Assembly (NCBI GenBank): GCA_021299835.1
Contig: JAJTER010000007.1
Coordinates: forward strand, 1-52,700
Origin: Saprospiraceae bacterium
Lineage (GTDB): Bacteria; Bacteroidota; Bacteroidia; Chitinophagales; Saprospiraceae
Reading direction: 5' to 3'
Length of the DNA stretch: 52,700 nucleotides
Each line of letters opens with the position of its first letter. Position 1 is the stretch's first letter. The notes below the pieces were generated by a model. That model had not been told where the DNA came from. It saw nothing but the letters and a program-made list of their open reading frames with translations, and did no database searches. The position numbers and the translations under genes were made by a program. Below, in pieces: positions 34,286 to 42,736 of the stretch.

Positions 34286-35430
34286 AGTTAAAAATCTTTT
34301 TTTCTCTGGTTCTTTTCCTTGCTGTTTTTGGTGATTGGATAGCCAATGAAAAACCGGTTTATTGTCAATATCAGGGAAAAGCATACTTTCCACTAATAGA
34401 AGTCCCATTTGTAAAATTGGGTTGGATAGATTGGCCGGCAGATTTTCAAAATGATAACTGGAGGAATTTACCTTATGAAAAAGTGATTAAAACACTCGTT
34501 CCGTACAGTCCTGAAACCATAGACCGGAATAATCTTGGATTAAAAAGTCCATTTGCTGCTCAAAATACAAATGGATTTTGGGAGAGGCATTGGATGGGAA
34601 CAGATAGAATTGGAAGGGATGTTCTGGCTGGTTGGATCAGAGGGTTTAGACTGGCATTGAGTATTGGGCTTTTATCGATTTCTATCGCGGGCATTTTAGG
34701 TATATTTATGGGCGGCTTAGCAGGCTTTTATGGCAACGATCGGTTTTATTTACCTGTTTATAAGGCCTTTTTTTTACTATTTTGGTTGGTCGGCTTTCTT
34801 TACTGGATATATCAAGGTTTTGAGACGAATGGAAGTAGTTTAAGTATTTTAATTTGGTTAGGTATCTGGCTGCTCATTGGTGTCTTAGTGTACTATATGC
34901 CAGTTATAGGTAAAAGGATCGCTTTACCCATAGACTGGATGATAAGTTTAATTATTCAGGCCATAGATGCCATTCCGGCGCTATTCTTTTTACTCGCCTT
35001 GTTACCATTGATTGAAAGTCCAGGTTTATTTCATGTTATTATACTTATTGCGTTCATAAGATGGACGGGAATAGCTCGATTGGTAAGAGCTGAGTTTTTA
35101 AGAATCAGGGATTTAGAATATATTCAGGCGGCGCACCTTTTAGGAATTAAGAATTTTCATATTTGTTGGAAGCATATTTTGCCTAATGCCATGGGTTCTG
35201 TTTGGATAACTTTTGCCTATAGTTTTGCCGGAGCTATTTTGCTGGAGGCTTATTTAGGATATTTAGGCATTGGAATGCCTGCAGGGACCATTAGTTGGGG
35301 TAGCCAAATGCAACAAGTAAGGGAAAATCCAGCCGCTTGGTGGTTAGCGGTGTTTCCAGGATTGGCCATTTTTTTAATTCTTTTTAGCCTTCAAAAAATG
35401 GGGGAGAAATTAGAATCTAAGGTTTCTTAA
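34282..35430 (+). CDS. ABC importer permease, DppC/YejE-like, with inserted TM pair
   Basis: A 382-residue permease. After TM1 there is ANEKPVYCQYQGKAYFPLIE, a segment resembling YejE of the YejABEF oligopeptide/microcin C importer. The core includes MGTDRIGRDVLAGWIRGFRL, the EAA loop QAAHLLGIKNFHICWKHILP and LLEAYLGYLGIGMPAGTISW. Between the conserved GLAGFYG (about residue 151) and AIDAIPALFF there is an insertion of about 60 residues (154-212) containing two extra hydrophobic helices. No ATP-binding subunit gene follows; the ATPase must be encoded elsewhere. The last 14 bases overlap a convergent small lipoprotein gene. Confidence 0.9.
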   Translation: MKLKIFFSLVLFLAVFGDWIANEKPVYCQYQGKAYFPLIEVPFVKLGWIDWPADFQNDNWRNLPYEKVIKTLVPYSPETIDRNNLGLKSPFAAQNTNGFWERHWMGTDRIGRDVLAGWIRGFRLALSIGLLSISIAGILGIFMGGLAGFYGNDRFYLPVYKAFFLLFWLVGFLYWIYQGFETNGSSLSILIWLGIWLLIGVLVYYMPVIGKRIALPIDWMISLIIQAIDAIPALFFLLALLPLIESPGLFHVIILIAFIRWTGIARLVRAEFLRIRDLEYIQAAHLLGIKNFHICWKHILPNAMGSVWITFAYSFAGAILLEAYLGYLGIGMPAGTISWGSQMQQVRENPAAWWLAVFPGLAIFLILFSLQKMGEKLESKVS

Positions 35431-35620
35431 CGCCTTGGTTTGGGTAATATTTTATCTTGCTTTTTTTTGAAAAAAGTCTTGTTTCTGCTTGTTTTTTATG
35501 GGCATTATTCTTTCGGAATTCTGCCGTTTGATTCATGGCGGGACACCCTGATTTTCTATTGCAGCCTGTGTAAATGTTAGAAAGGATTAAAATTACAATA
35601 AAAAAAATGCGATTTTTCAT
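35417..35620 (-). CDS. Small lipoprotein with CNRKSGCPA motif
   Basis: A 67-residue protein. The first 20 residues (MKNRIFFIVILILSNIYTGC) form a type II signal peptide with Cys20, directly followed by NRKSGCPAMNQ. I recognise the pattern 'C-S/N-R-K-S-G-C-P-A' followed by a basic tail as recurring in tiny Bacteroidota lipoproteins of unknown function. The tail here is strongly basic (KKQAETRLFSKKSKIKYYPN). It overlaps the end of the convergent permease by 14 bases. Its small size makes it easy to miss, but lipobox plus motif support a real gene. Confidence 0.68.
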   Translation of the reverse strand: MKNRIFFIVILILSNIYTGCNRKSGCPAMNQTAEFRKNNAHKKQAETRLFSKKSKIKYYPNQGVKKP

Positions 35621-35638
35621 GAAAATTAATTGTAAATG

Positions 35639-35710
35639 CTTGATATTTTGAAGAATATACTATATTTGTTTTGTAAAAATAGGAATAAATGAATCAAGTT
35701 ATGCTTGATT
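35639..35710 (+). promoter_or_regulatory. Promoter and leader hairpin of the HU gene
   Basis: CTTG (35639-35642), an 18-base spacer and TATATTTG (35661-35668) form a good Bacteroidota promoter. The transcribed leader of about 110 bases contains AATCAAG-ttatg-CTTGATT (35692-35710), a 7-bp hairpin extended by flanking A/T pairs. The long, AT-rich leader is consistent with strong expression or post-transcriptional control of the abundant HU protein (inference). Confidence 0.6.
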
Positions 35711-35784
35711 TAATTAATTATTATGCTTACATTTACTTACTTATTTTTTTTAAAAGGGAAAATTAAACTTAAAAACTATTTTAA

Positions 35785-36057
35785 ATGAACAAGGGAGATC
35801 TTATTAACAAAATTGCATCAAGTGCAAAAATCACAAAGGTACAAGCTACGGATGCGTTAAATGCTGTAGTAGAAGGAATTGGACAAGAGCTTAAAGGTGG
35901 TGGTAAAGTAACACTTATTGGCTTTGGTACTTTTTCTGTTTCACACAGAGAAGCAAGAAGTGGTCGTAACCCAAGAACGGGTGCAACTTTAACTATTGAA
36001 AGTAAAAATTCAGTGAAGTTTAAAGCGGGTAAAGAATTATCGGATTCTGTAAATTAA
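35785..36057 (+). CDS. hup: HU family DNA-binding protein
   Basis: A 90-residue HU/IHF-type nucleoid protein that bends DNA as a dimer. The whole fold is visible: helical MNKGDLINKIASSAKITKVQ, the strand GKVTLIGFGTFSVSHREARS, and the DNA-arm signature GRNPRTGATLTIESKNSVKF with KAGKELSD. The Pro at the tip of the arm (GRNPRTG) that intercalates into DNA is present. It is monocistronic, with its own promoter and a terminator 30 bases downstream. Confidence 0.97.
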   Translation: MNKGDLINKIASSAKITKVQATDALNAVVEGIGQELKGGGKVTLIGFGTFSVSHREARSGRNPRTGATLTIESKNSVKFKAGKELSDSVN

Positions 36058-36087
36058 GCAGAAGGATAAACCTTGAACTACAAGAAA

Positions 36088-36126
36088 AAAAGGGCAATCT
36101 TGATCAATAGATTGCCCTTTTGATTT
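36088..36126 (+). terminator. Intrinsic terminator of the HU gene
   Basis: AAAAGGGCAATCT (36088-36100) pairs exactly with AGATTGCCCTTTT (36109-36121), with a short loop and following T-rich bases. It is symmetrical but no convergent gene is present. Confidence 0.9.
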
Positions 36127-36161
36127 TTGCTTCCCGTTATTAAATTAAATAATACAGCGTC

Positions 36162-37310
36162 ATGAAATTTGGTACTAAAGCGATTCATGCAGGCGTTGAG
36201 CCGGACCCAGCGACAGGGGCGGTAATGACCCCCATTTATCAAACATCAACGTATGCACAATCCTCTCCAGGTGTGCATAAAGGATATGAATATGCCAGAA
36301 CAGGGAATCCTACCCGTACCGTTTTGGAAAATAATCTGGCCGCATTGGAAAATGGTAAATTCGGTATCTGTTTTAGTAGTGGCCTTGCCGCAATGGATGC
36401 AGTAATCAGACTTTTACATCCAGGCGATGAAGTGCTGGCTTGTGATGATTTATATGGAGGTTCATACAGATTGTTAACGAAGGTTCATGGTGGTTTTGGC
36501 ATTAAAAGTAGGTTCGTAGGTATGAATAATCTAACTGCTTTTGAGTCTGCTATCAGACCCGAAACTAAGTTAATATGGATTGAAACGCCAACGAATCCAA
36601 TGTTGAATATCGTAGATATTTTAGCCATTTGTAATATAGCAAAGAAAAAAGGAATATTAACCTGTGTTGATAATACTTTCGCTTCTCCCTACCTGCAAAA
36701 TCCGCTCGATCTGGGCGCAGATATTGTGCTTCATTCCGCTACTAAATACATAGGTGGACATTCCGATGCAGTTCACGGTGCCGTAGTAACCAATAGTGAG
36801 TTAATTGCTCAAAAATTGAAGTTTATTCAAAATGCTGTTGGTGCCGTTCCCGGTCCTCAAGATTGTTTTTTGATTCTACGCGGCATTAAAACATTACACA
36901 TACGCGTGGAAAGGGCCTGCCAAAATGCAGCTAAAATCGCTGATTTTCTTAGGTCTCATTCAAAAATCAAACAAGTATTTTATCCCGGTTTCATAGATCA
37001 TCCAGGTCATGATATCGCCGCTTCCCAAATGAGGCATTTCGGTGGTATGGTTTCATTTAATTTGTTTACCGATACCCTGGATTATGCTGAAAAATTATTA
37101 GCTAATACCAAATTGTTTACTTTGGCTGAATCATTAGGAGGCGTTGAGTCTTTAATTGGGCACCCGGCAACAATGACGCATGCGTCTATTCCAAAAGAGG
37201 ACAGACTTAAAGTTGGTTTGACAGACTCTTTAATTCGACTTAGTGTGGGTATTGAAGACGTCAGTGACTTAATCGATGACTTAAATGAGGCTATTGACCA
37301 TTTACCCTGA
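36162..37310 (+). CDS. metB: Cystathionine gamma-synthase/lyase family PLP enzyme
   Basis: A 382-residue PLP enzyme of the Cys/Met metabolism family. It shows MKFGTKAIHAGVEPDPATGA, the substrate/PLP-binding TPIYQTSTYAQ, YEYARTGNPTRTVLENNLAA, SSGLAAMDAV, IETPTNPMLNIVDI, and the PLP-lysine motif HSATKYIGGHSD. The C-terminus LAESLGGVESLIGHPATMTH fits both gamma-synthase and gamma-lyase. Whether it makes cystathionine (MetB) or cleaves it cannot be settled from motifs; the symbol is the best guess. It appears monocistronic, between HU and dprA. Confidence 0.88.
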   Translation: MKFGTKAIHAGVEPDPATGAVMTPIYQTSTYAQSSPGVHKGYEYARTGNPTRTVLENNLAALENGKFGICFSSGLAAMDAVIRLLHPGDEVLACDDLYGGSYRLLTKVHGGFGIKSRFVGMNNLTAFESAIRPETKLIWIETPTNPMLNIVDILAICNIAKKKGILTCVDNTFASPYLQNPLDLGADIVLHSATKYIGGHSDAVHGAVVTNSELIAQKLKFIQNAVGAVPGPQDCFLILRGIKTLHIRVERACQNAAKIADFLRSHSKIKQVFYPGFIDHPGHDIAASQMRHFGGMVSFNLFTDTLDYAEKLLANTKLFTLAESLGGVESLIGHPATMTHASIPKEDRLKVGLTDSLIRLSVGIEDVSDLIDDLNEAIDHLP

Positions 37311-37397
37311 TTTTTTCTGACCTTACTTTTTCTCTATTCCCTTAACCAAATATATACGCCTTTACGCCTGATTTTTTAACCAATCAGTTTGCGTATT

Positions 37398-38486
37398 ATG
37401 GAAGATTATATGTTGTTTGCCGTAGGGTTAACAAAAATTCACCATGTTGGTCCAGTGCTGGGTCGACAACTTATTCATTATTGTGGAACACCCGAGGAGG
37501 TTTTTAATACTTCCGCCAGGCAACTGTTGAAGATTCCAGGCGTAGGGAATAATATTGTCAATGAAATTCGCGCCCGAAAAGTACTCGAAATCGCGGAACA
37601 GGAATTAAAGGTTTGTGAAGAAAAAAAAATAAAAGTACACTATTTTAAGTCACCCGATTACCCTTCCCGATTATCTGTTTTACCAGATAGTCCCATAGTT
37701 TTATATCAGGACGGGCATCTCGACTGGGAAGATAGGTTTATCTTGTCGGTAGTCGGTACCAGAAAACCCTCTCCTCACGGCATTGAAGCGTTGGGAAAAA
37801 TTTTAGATGGGTTAAAACCGTTTAACCCCATTATTGTTAGCGGTCTGGCATTTGGCATTGATGCGGCCGCTCATCTGTTTTGCCTTAAAAATGGTCTGCG
37901 CACCGTAGGCGTTATCGCCCATGGTCTCGGAAGCATTTATCCCGCAGATCACCGTGAACTGGCAGATAAAATATCAAAGCAAGGTGCCATTCTTTCCGAA
38001 TATCCATGGTCAGTTAGGGCTGAAAAGGAGTTCTTCCCAATGAGAAATAGAATTATCGCAGGATTAAGTGACGGCGTGTTAGTGGTTGAAACGGCTGAAA
38101 GAGGTGGTTCCATGATAACTGCCCAACTAGCCAATGATTACCATAAGGAGGTCATGGCTTTACCTGGCAGAATATCAGATAAATGGTCATCAGGTTGTTT
38201 GAAAATGATTAAAAATCAAGAGGCTTCTCTTGTTTCAGCTTCTCAAGACATCGTTCGGATTCTTCAATGGGAAGAGTCACAGGAAAAACAAATGATTATT
38301 CCTTTTTTGGAACCGCAAGAAATTTTTTTATTAGATTTATACGCTGATGCCCATCCTATTTCTTTGGAATATCTTTTTATTCATGCTCAGCTTTCTATTG
38401 GATCATTAACACAACTTTTGCTTAACATGGAATTCAAAGGCTTGATTAAGGAATTACCAGGAAAAAGGTATCTAAAATTAATATAA
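37398..38486 (+). CDS. dprA: DNA-processing protein DprA
   Basis: A 362-residue DprA, which loads RecA on incoming single-stranded DNA in natural transformation. An N-terminal HhH-like part (VGPVLGRQLIHYCG with KIPGVGNNIV) precedes the Rossmann-like domain: VVGTRKPSPHG, IVSGLAFGIDAAAHLFCL, GTVGVIAHGL-type strand (TVGVIAHGLGSIYPADH), YPWSVRAEKEFFPMRNRIIA and VVETAERGGSMITAQLA. A C-terminal winged-helix-like DML1 part is present (SLEYLFIHAQLSIGSLTQLL). The ATG at 37398 is preferred to the TTG at 37389. The TAA overlaps the ATG of the next gene by one base, indicating translational coupling. No other competence gene is present here. Confidence 0.95.
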   Translation: MEDYMLFAVGLTKIHHVGPVLGRQLIHYCGTPEEVFNTSARQLLKIPGVGNNIVNEIRARKVLEIAEQELKVCEEKKIKVHYFKSPDYPSRLSVLPDSPIVLYQDGHLDWEDRFILSVVGTRKPSPHGIEALGKILDGLKPFNPIIVSGLAFGIDAAAHLFCLKNGLRTVGVIAHGLGSIYPADHRELADKISKQGAILSEYPWSVRAEKEFFPMRNRIIAGLSDGVLVVETAERGGSMITAQLANDYHKEVMALPGRISDKWSSGCLKMIKNQEASLVSASQDIVRILQWEESQEKQMIIPFLEPQEIFLLDLYADAHPISLEYLFIHAQLSIGSLTQLLLNMEFKGLIKELPGKRYLKLI

Positions 38487-39589
38487 TGATGATGAAGTTT
38501 TTAAATATCGGGTTTGTTTGTTTGGGATTATTCCTGATACCTTTTATTGGATTAACGCAAGATTTGATAAAACAGTCAAAACCTGTAAATATCATTTTAA
38601 TGATAGCTGACGGGGTTGGGATAAACCAGATGTCAGGTAGTTTGTACCAGTACAACCATAACCTGTTAGTTGAAAAAATGCCGTTTATCGGGCTTCAGAA
38701 AACGAACTCTTTTAATAGTTTAAATTCCGATCCGGCCGCCGCCGCTACGGCCATTGCCTGCGGTGTGAAATCTTTTGACGGGGCCTTAGGGGTTAATATG
38801 GATTCAATGTCCATTCCGTCGATGGTGAAAATAGGGGCTGATAATAATATGAAAACGGGGATAATTAGCACGGCAAGCATGACCCACCTGACATCTGCTG
38901 CTTTTTGGGCGCATTCACCTGCTTATAATAATGAGGAATTCATTGCTTCCCAGTTGGCCAGGTCGCCTTTAGATCTTATTATTGGTGGTGGGAAGAAATT
39001 TTTCACAGACAGACAGGATAAAAAAAATCTACTGGAAGACCTTCAGCATCAGGGTTATCAGACTTTGACCATTATTCCCGACGCAAAATCCTTTCCCACA
39101 GCAGATTTTTCAAAAAAATATGCAGCGTTTACAGCCTTTGATTGGCCTCTTACGGTAATGGAAGGTCGAAAATATTTATCGTCCGCTGTTTCTTTTGCTA
39201 TGGATTTTCTAAATACAAAAGATAAGAAAAATGATGGATTTTTTTTATTAGTGAATAGTGCTCAGATTGCCTTGGGCGCAAAGCTCAATAACCCCGATTA
39301 TATGCTGTCAGAGTATAACGATTTTGATGAAGCGCTGGCGAAAGTCCTGGACTTTGCTGAAAGGGATAAGGAAACATTGGTTATCGTTACGTCGGCCTAT
39401 GAAACAGGAGGATACTCGGTAAACCCAGGTTCAAAGCGAGAGAAATTACAACATGAATTCACTGGAAAAACAACAACAGGAACTTTGGTCCCTGTTTTTT
39501 CTCAAGGTCCTGGCGCCATTAAATTTACTGGATTCTTTGAAAATATTGACTTTTTACCCAGATTAAAGGCTTTATTTGGTTGGAATTAA
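38486..39589 (+). CDS. Exported alkaline-phosphatase-like pseudoenzyme
   Basis: A 367-residue exported protein (signal peptide [20 protein letters not shown], cut near LTQD) clearly of the PhoA superfamily along its full length: [84 protein letters not shown] and [13 protein letters not shown]. Yet the catalytic set is lost. The nucleophile site TDS is SDP (Pro83). The metal ligand Glu of VEGSQID is Asn257 and its Asp is Ala262. The His of GGHANxxDY is Lys266. The Asp-His of TADHETGG are Ala304-Tyr305. The His of TGGHT is Thr330, and the substrate Arg is Tyr147 or nearby. Only Asp42 and Thr136 remain. It should be inactive as a phosphatase (inference), but the frame is intact. It is translationally coupled to dprA and overlaps the convergent lipA by 18 bases. 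Confidence 0.9.
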   Translation: MMMKFLNIGFVCLGLFLIPFIGLTQDLIKQSKPVNIILMIADGVGINQMSGSLYQYNHNLLVEKMPFIGLQKTNSFNSLNSDPAAAATAIACGVKSFDGALGVNMDSMSIPSMVKIGADNNMKTGIISTASMTHLTSAAFWAHSPAYNNEEFIASQLARSPLDLIIGGGKKFFTDRQDKKNLLEDLQHQGYQTLTIIPDAKSFPTADFSKKYAAFTAFDWPLTVMEGRKYLSSAVSFAMDFLNTKDKKNDGFFLLVNSAQIALGAKLNNPDYMLSEYNDFDEALAKVLDFAERDKETLVIVTSAYETGGYSVNPGSKREKLQHEFTGKTTTGTLVPVFSQGPGAIKFTGFFENIDFLPRLKALFGWN

Positions 39590-40456
39590 ATGTCTTTCCG
39601 CATGATAGGAAGAACGAACCAACGGGCCACTTTCCACATAATCAAATCCACGGCGTAAACCTTCCTCTTTATAGAAAGCAAAGGTATCGGGGTGAATAAA
39701 TTCAGCGACGTCAAGGTGCATTTTAGTAGGTTGTAAATATTGTCCTATGGTAAGAACATCACAACCATGAGCTACCAAATCATCCATGGTTTTTAAAACT
39801 TCTTCTTTTGTTTCACCCAGACCGACCATTATTCCCGATTTGGTTCTTTTTCCAAAAGCTTTGGTTCGTTTAGTCTGTTCTAAACTCCGGTCATACTTAG
39901 CCTGCGGTCTCACTAATCGGTAGAGTCTTTGTACGGTTTCCATATTATGAGAAACTATTTCCTGACCGGCACTAATCATTCTTTCTAAAGCCTCCCAATT
40001 TCCTTTCACATCAGGAATGAGGCTTTCAATGGTAGTATTTGGGCTTAATAATTTAATCTGGTGAATGGTTTGGTACCAAACTTCTGCCCCTCTATCTGCT
40101 AATTCATCTCTGTTAACAGAAGTTATCACGGCATGTTTTACCTGCATTAACATCACAGCTTCTGCCACTCTTCCGGGCTCTTCTATGTCATATTCTGTTG
40201 GTCTTCCCGTTTTTACAGCACAAAAAGAGCAAGACCTGGTGCATATATTACCTAAAATCATAAAAGTGGCAGTACCAGCTCCCCAACATTCACCCATATT
40301 GGGGCAACTTCCTGACTGGCATATTGTATGTAATTTATAGGTATCAACTAATTCCCGAACCTTCTTAAACTCGGGACCGATAGGAAGTTTAACTCGAAGC
40401 CAATCGGGCTTTTTTGAAGGTCTTTCTTTAGCACCTGCAATGGGTAATTCAACCAT
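39572..40456 (-). CDS. lipA: Lipoyl synthase
   Basis: A 294-residue radical-SAM enzyme that inserts two sulfurs into octanoyl groups on lipoyl domains. The auxiliary-cluster motif [12 protein letters not shown], the radical-SAM motif [10 protein letters not shown], the central [20 protein letters not shown] and the C-terminal [11 protein letters not shown] (the RSSYHA serine ligates the auxiliary cluster) are all present. Length is normal. It is convergent with the phosphatase-like gene (18-base overlap) and is preceded on the same strand by a hypothetical barrel gene with a 23-base gap. Confidence 0.97.
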   Translation of the reverse strand: MVELPIAGAKERPSKKPDWLRVKLPIGPEFKKVRELVDTYKLHTICQSGSCPNMGECWGAGTATFMILGNICTRSCSFCAVKTGRPTEYDIEEPGRVAEAVMLMQVKHAVITSVNRDELADRGAEVWYQTIHQIKLLSPNTTIESLIPDVKGNWEALERMISAGQEIVSHNMETVQRLYRLVRPQAKYDRSLEQTKRTKAFGKRTKSGIMVGLGETKEEVLKTMDDLVAHGCDVLTIGQYLQPTKMHLDVAEFIHPDTFAFYKEEGLRRGFDYVESGPLVRSSYHAERHLIPTK

Positions 40457-40479
40457 GAATCTGTATTATCTTTTAATGA

Positions 40480-41280
40480 CTATTTCCTTTTTCCAAGGCG
40501 CAAATTTACAAAAAGATTGAGGAAAATATTTTGGTTATTGTTAATCCCTAATATTTCATTATCGGCCAGAATGGGTACGTCCCTGATAAATGCGTCTGCC
40601 ATGAGTCCAATTTCCGCTGAACGAATAAATTCACCATAAGCTCCCCAATCGAAATGTAAACTTCCCTTTATGTTTATACCAGGTACTATACCGAGTTCAT
40701 CCAGCCCTTTTGTTAGCTTTTCTGCACCAAAAATATCATCCCAATTTAAAAAACGAGAGGCATTTTCAACTGAATACCTTTCACTTCGAATGCTGGTGAA
40801 ATTACCAGGAGTGTCAGAAGTATGCCTTAAAACAAGATAATAAGGTTTTAAAAGACCTAATGTTGGGCCTCCTTCATAACTTACACCTATAGCTAATCCC
40901 TTTCTTTTTCCCTTTTCAGATAAAAATCTCTTCTCTCCAACGCCTACTCTCAGGGGGTAAAAGTTGTTTTGTTTGCCAAAGATAAAGCCGCGAAATGTAC
41001 CTCTCGGACCTGACAAAGAGATGTTTTTTTGCTGCCTTGATTCAATGGGGTCTTTTAATTCACCGAATTCTGCAAAGTAATATTGCGATAGGTTATACTT
41101 TTTTATTTTTCCCAGCTGATAGCCAAAACTGAATCCATTGGTATAAATCCGCGCGTTAACCCCACTCTCTTTTTGAAATAATATCCCTTTATCCTGATTG
41201 TAATTATTTCTTCCCAATGATAAGGTCTGTTGTGCTGCAAGGCTCACACATATTACCATGCCTGTTAAGGTCAAATACAT
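40480..41280 (-). CDS. Putative outer-membrane beta-barrel protein
   Basis: A 266-residue exported protein. The ATG at 41280 gives MYLTLTGMVICVSLAAQQ as a short signal peptide; a start at 41325 would add 15 polar residues. After it come alternating beta-strand-like segments rich in Gly and aromatics (VNARIYTNGFSFGYQLGKIK, LAIGVSYEGGPTLGLLKPYY, INIKGSLHFDWGAYGEFI), ending in the strand IFLNLFVNLRLGKRK, all consistent with a small barrel. I do not recognise a named family or function. It is upstream of lipA in the same direction and divergent from the deacetylase-like gene. Confidence 0.7.
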   Translation of the reverse strand: MYLTLTGMVICVSLAAQQTLSLGRNNYNQDKGILFQKESGVNARIYTNGFSFGYQLGKIKKYNLSQYYFAEFGELKDPIESRQQKNISLSGPRGTFRGFIFGKQNNFYPLRVGVGEKRFLSEKGKRKGLAIGVSYEGGPTLGLLKPYYLVLRHTSDTPGNFTSIRSERYSVENASRFLNWDDIFGAEKLTKGLDELGIVPGINIKGSLHFDWGAYGEFIRSAEIGLMADAFIRDVPILADNEILGINNNQNIFLNLFVNLRLGKRK

Positions 41281-41452
41281 TGACCTGAAATCAGGACGGG
41301 CATTTATTATTTTATCGTTGGACATATTTCTGCTTCATTTTATGTAATACAATTTTTAACTCGCTTAGGTTCATGCAGCTTCAGATGCTTTTTTAATAAT
41401 GATAAATATACCAAAAAAATGTTAATTTACCTTCCTTAAATCAGACCTAAAC

Positions 41453-42736
41453 ATGTTGGACGTTTTAATATACAGCGAACATTCATCAAATAGATTCCAA
41501 TATGTACTGGATTGGATTTTTAAGGGAGTTTCTTCTTTTCAAATCACTCATGATGTTGATCTCGTCATTAAATATAACGGCCCTATTATTGTTTACAGTA
41601 ATAAGGATATTCGCAAGGATGCTTTGCAAATACCTGATAGTGGGTATTTGTGGCGTCGAAAGAGCGAGTCCGTATTACCTGATTTGGCATTGGTTACTTT
41701 TCCATTAAATAATCTCGATGTAGATATTTTTTCTTTTATTTTTTATTCACTGGCCAGATGCGAGGAGTATGATAAAAGTGATCTTGATGCATGGGGTCGA
41801 TTTAAATCGGAAAATAGTATTGCATTTAAGAATAATTATTTACAAATACCCTTTGTTGACCTGGTAAAGGTTCGGTTATTTGACTTTTTAAAGGAAAAAT
41901 GGCCTTCTTTTATGGTTCCTTTGCCCATTTACAAAAGACAAATTTCTTATGATATCGATGTCGCCTGGGCTTATCTTTATCGCTCTCTTCCAAGGCATTT
42001 TTACGGTATTTGTCGGGATGTATTGCGTCGTGATTTCTCTTCAATTTACCATAGATGGCAGGTCCTGACGGGTAATGAAGTAGATCCGTATTTTACTTTT
42101 AGCCGCTTGTTAACCACCCATGCTGCTTTAGGAGATCAGCCCATATTTTTTTGGCTAATGGGCAATAAATCTAAAATAGATCGTGCTGTTGGTCTAAAAT
42201 CAAAAGCATTTAAACAATTAATCCGTGATATATCAAGTAAATACAACATCGGGTTACATCCGTCAATGAAAAGTGGATTAGCTTTTGAATGGCTGCAAAA
42301 GGAATATAACTTTTTGTGCTCTTTGGCTGAAAGAAAAATCATACATTCGAGACAACATTATCTTTTGTTAAGTATGCCAGATACTTACCGAAATCTTGTT
42401 AAAATAGGGGTTGAAAATGATTATTCCATGGGTTATGCCAGTCAATGTGGCTTTCGGGCGGGTACTTGTTTTCCATTTCTCTGGTTTGATGAACAGGGAG
42501 ATGTATGTACCAATTTGACTATTCATCCTTTTCAGGCCATGGATGTGACCTTTTGGGTCTATGGAAAAAATACTTCAGAAGGTATTTTAGCTACCCTAAA
42601 TAACATAGAAAATCAATGTAAATCTGTGGGTGGTACCTTCACTTTTATCGCGCATAATAGTTCGTTTTCAGGTCCAGGAACCTGGAAGGAGTGGGAAGAA
42701 ATTTATTTCACCTTTCTAAAAAATACAAATAGATGA
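41453..42736 (+). CDS. Polysaccharide-deacetylase-like protein (DUF7033 + NodB-like)
   Basis: A 427-residue protein without a signal peptide. The N-terminal half resembles the DUF7033-type domain (FYSLARCEEYDKSDLDAWGR with PFVDLVKVRLFDFLKEK). The C-terminal half resembles NodB-like carbohydrate esterases: RQISYDIDVAWAYLY (the TxDID-like motif with the expected Asp residues), FFWLMGN, KYNIGLHPSMKS (motif with the metal His) and SRQHYLLL. The catalytic set appears largely conserved, so it may deacetylate a cell-surface or precursor glycan in the cytoplasm or be membrane-associated (inference). It overlaps upp by 4 bases, which couples the two translationally; the metabolic link is unclear. Confidence 0.83.
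   Translation: MLDVLIYSEHSSNRFQYVLDWIFKGVSSFQITHDVDLVIKYNGPIIVYSNKDIRKDALQIPDSGYLWRRKSESVLPDLALVTFPLNNLDVDIFSFIFYSLARCEEYDKSDLDAWGRFKSENSIAFKNNYLQIPFVDLVKVRLFDFLKEKWPSFMVPLPIYKRQISYDIDVAWAYLYRSLPRHFYGICRDVLRRDFSSIYHRWQVLTGNEVDPYFTFSRLLTTHAALGDQPIFFWLMGNKSKIDRAVGLKSKAFKQLIRDISSKYNIGLHPSMKSGLAFEWLQKEYNFLCSLAERKIIHSRQHYLLLSMPDTYRNLVKIGVENDYSMGYASQCGFRAGTCFPFLWFDEQGDVCTNLTIHPFQAMDVTFWVYGKNTSEGILATLNNIENQCKSVGGTFTFIAHNSSFSGPGTWKEWEEIYFTFLKNTNR

Noticed and set aside
36162-37310. Calling the PLP enzyme a methionine gamma-lyase
   Set aside because: Family motifs fit gamma-synthase and gamma-lyase alike and the substrate-specific residues cannot be judged by eye, so the general family call is kept.
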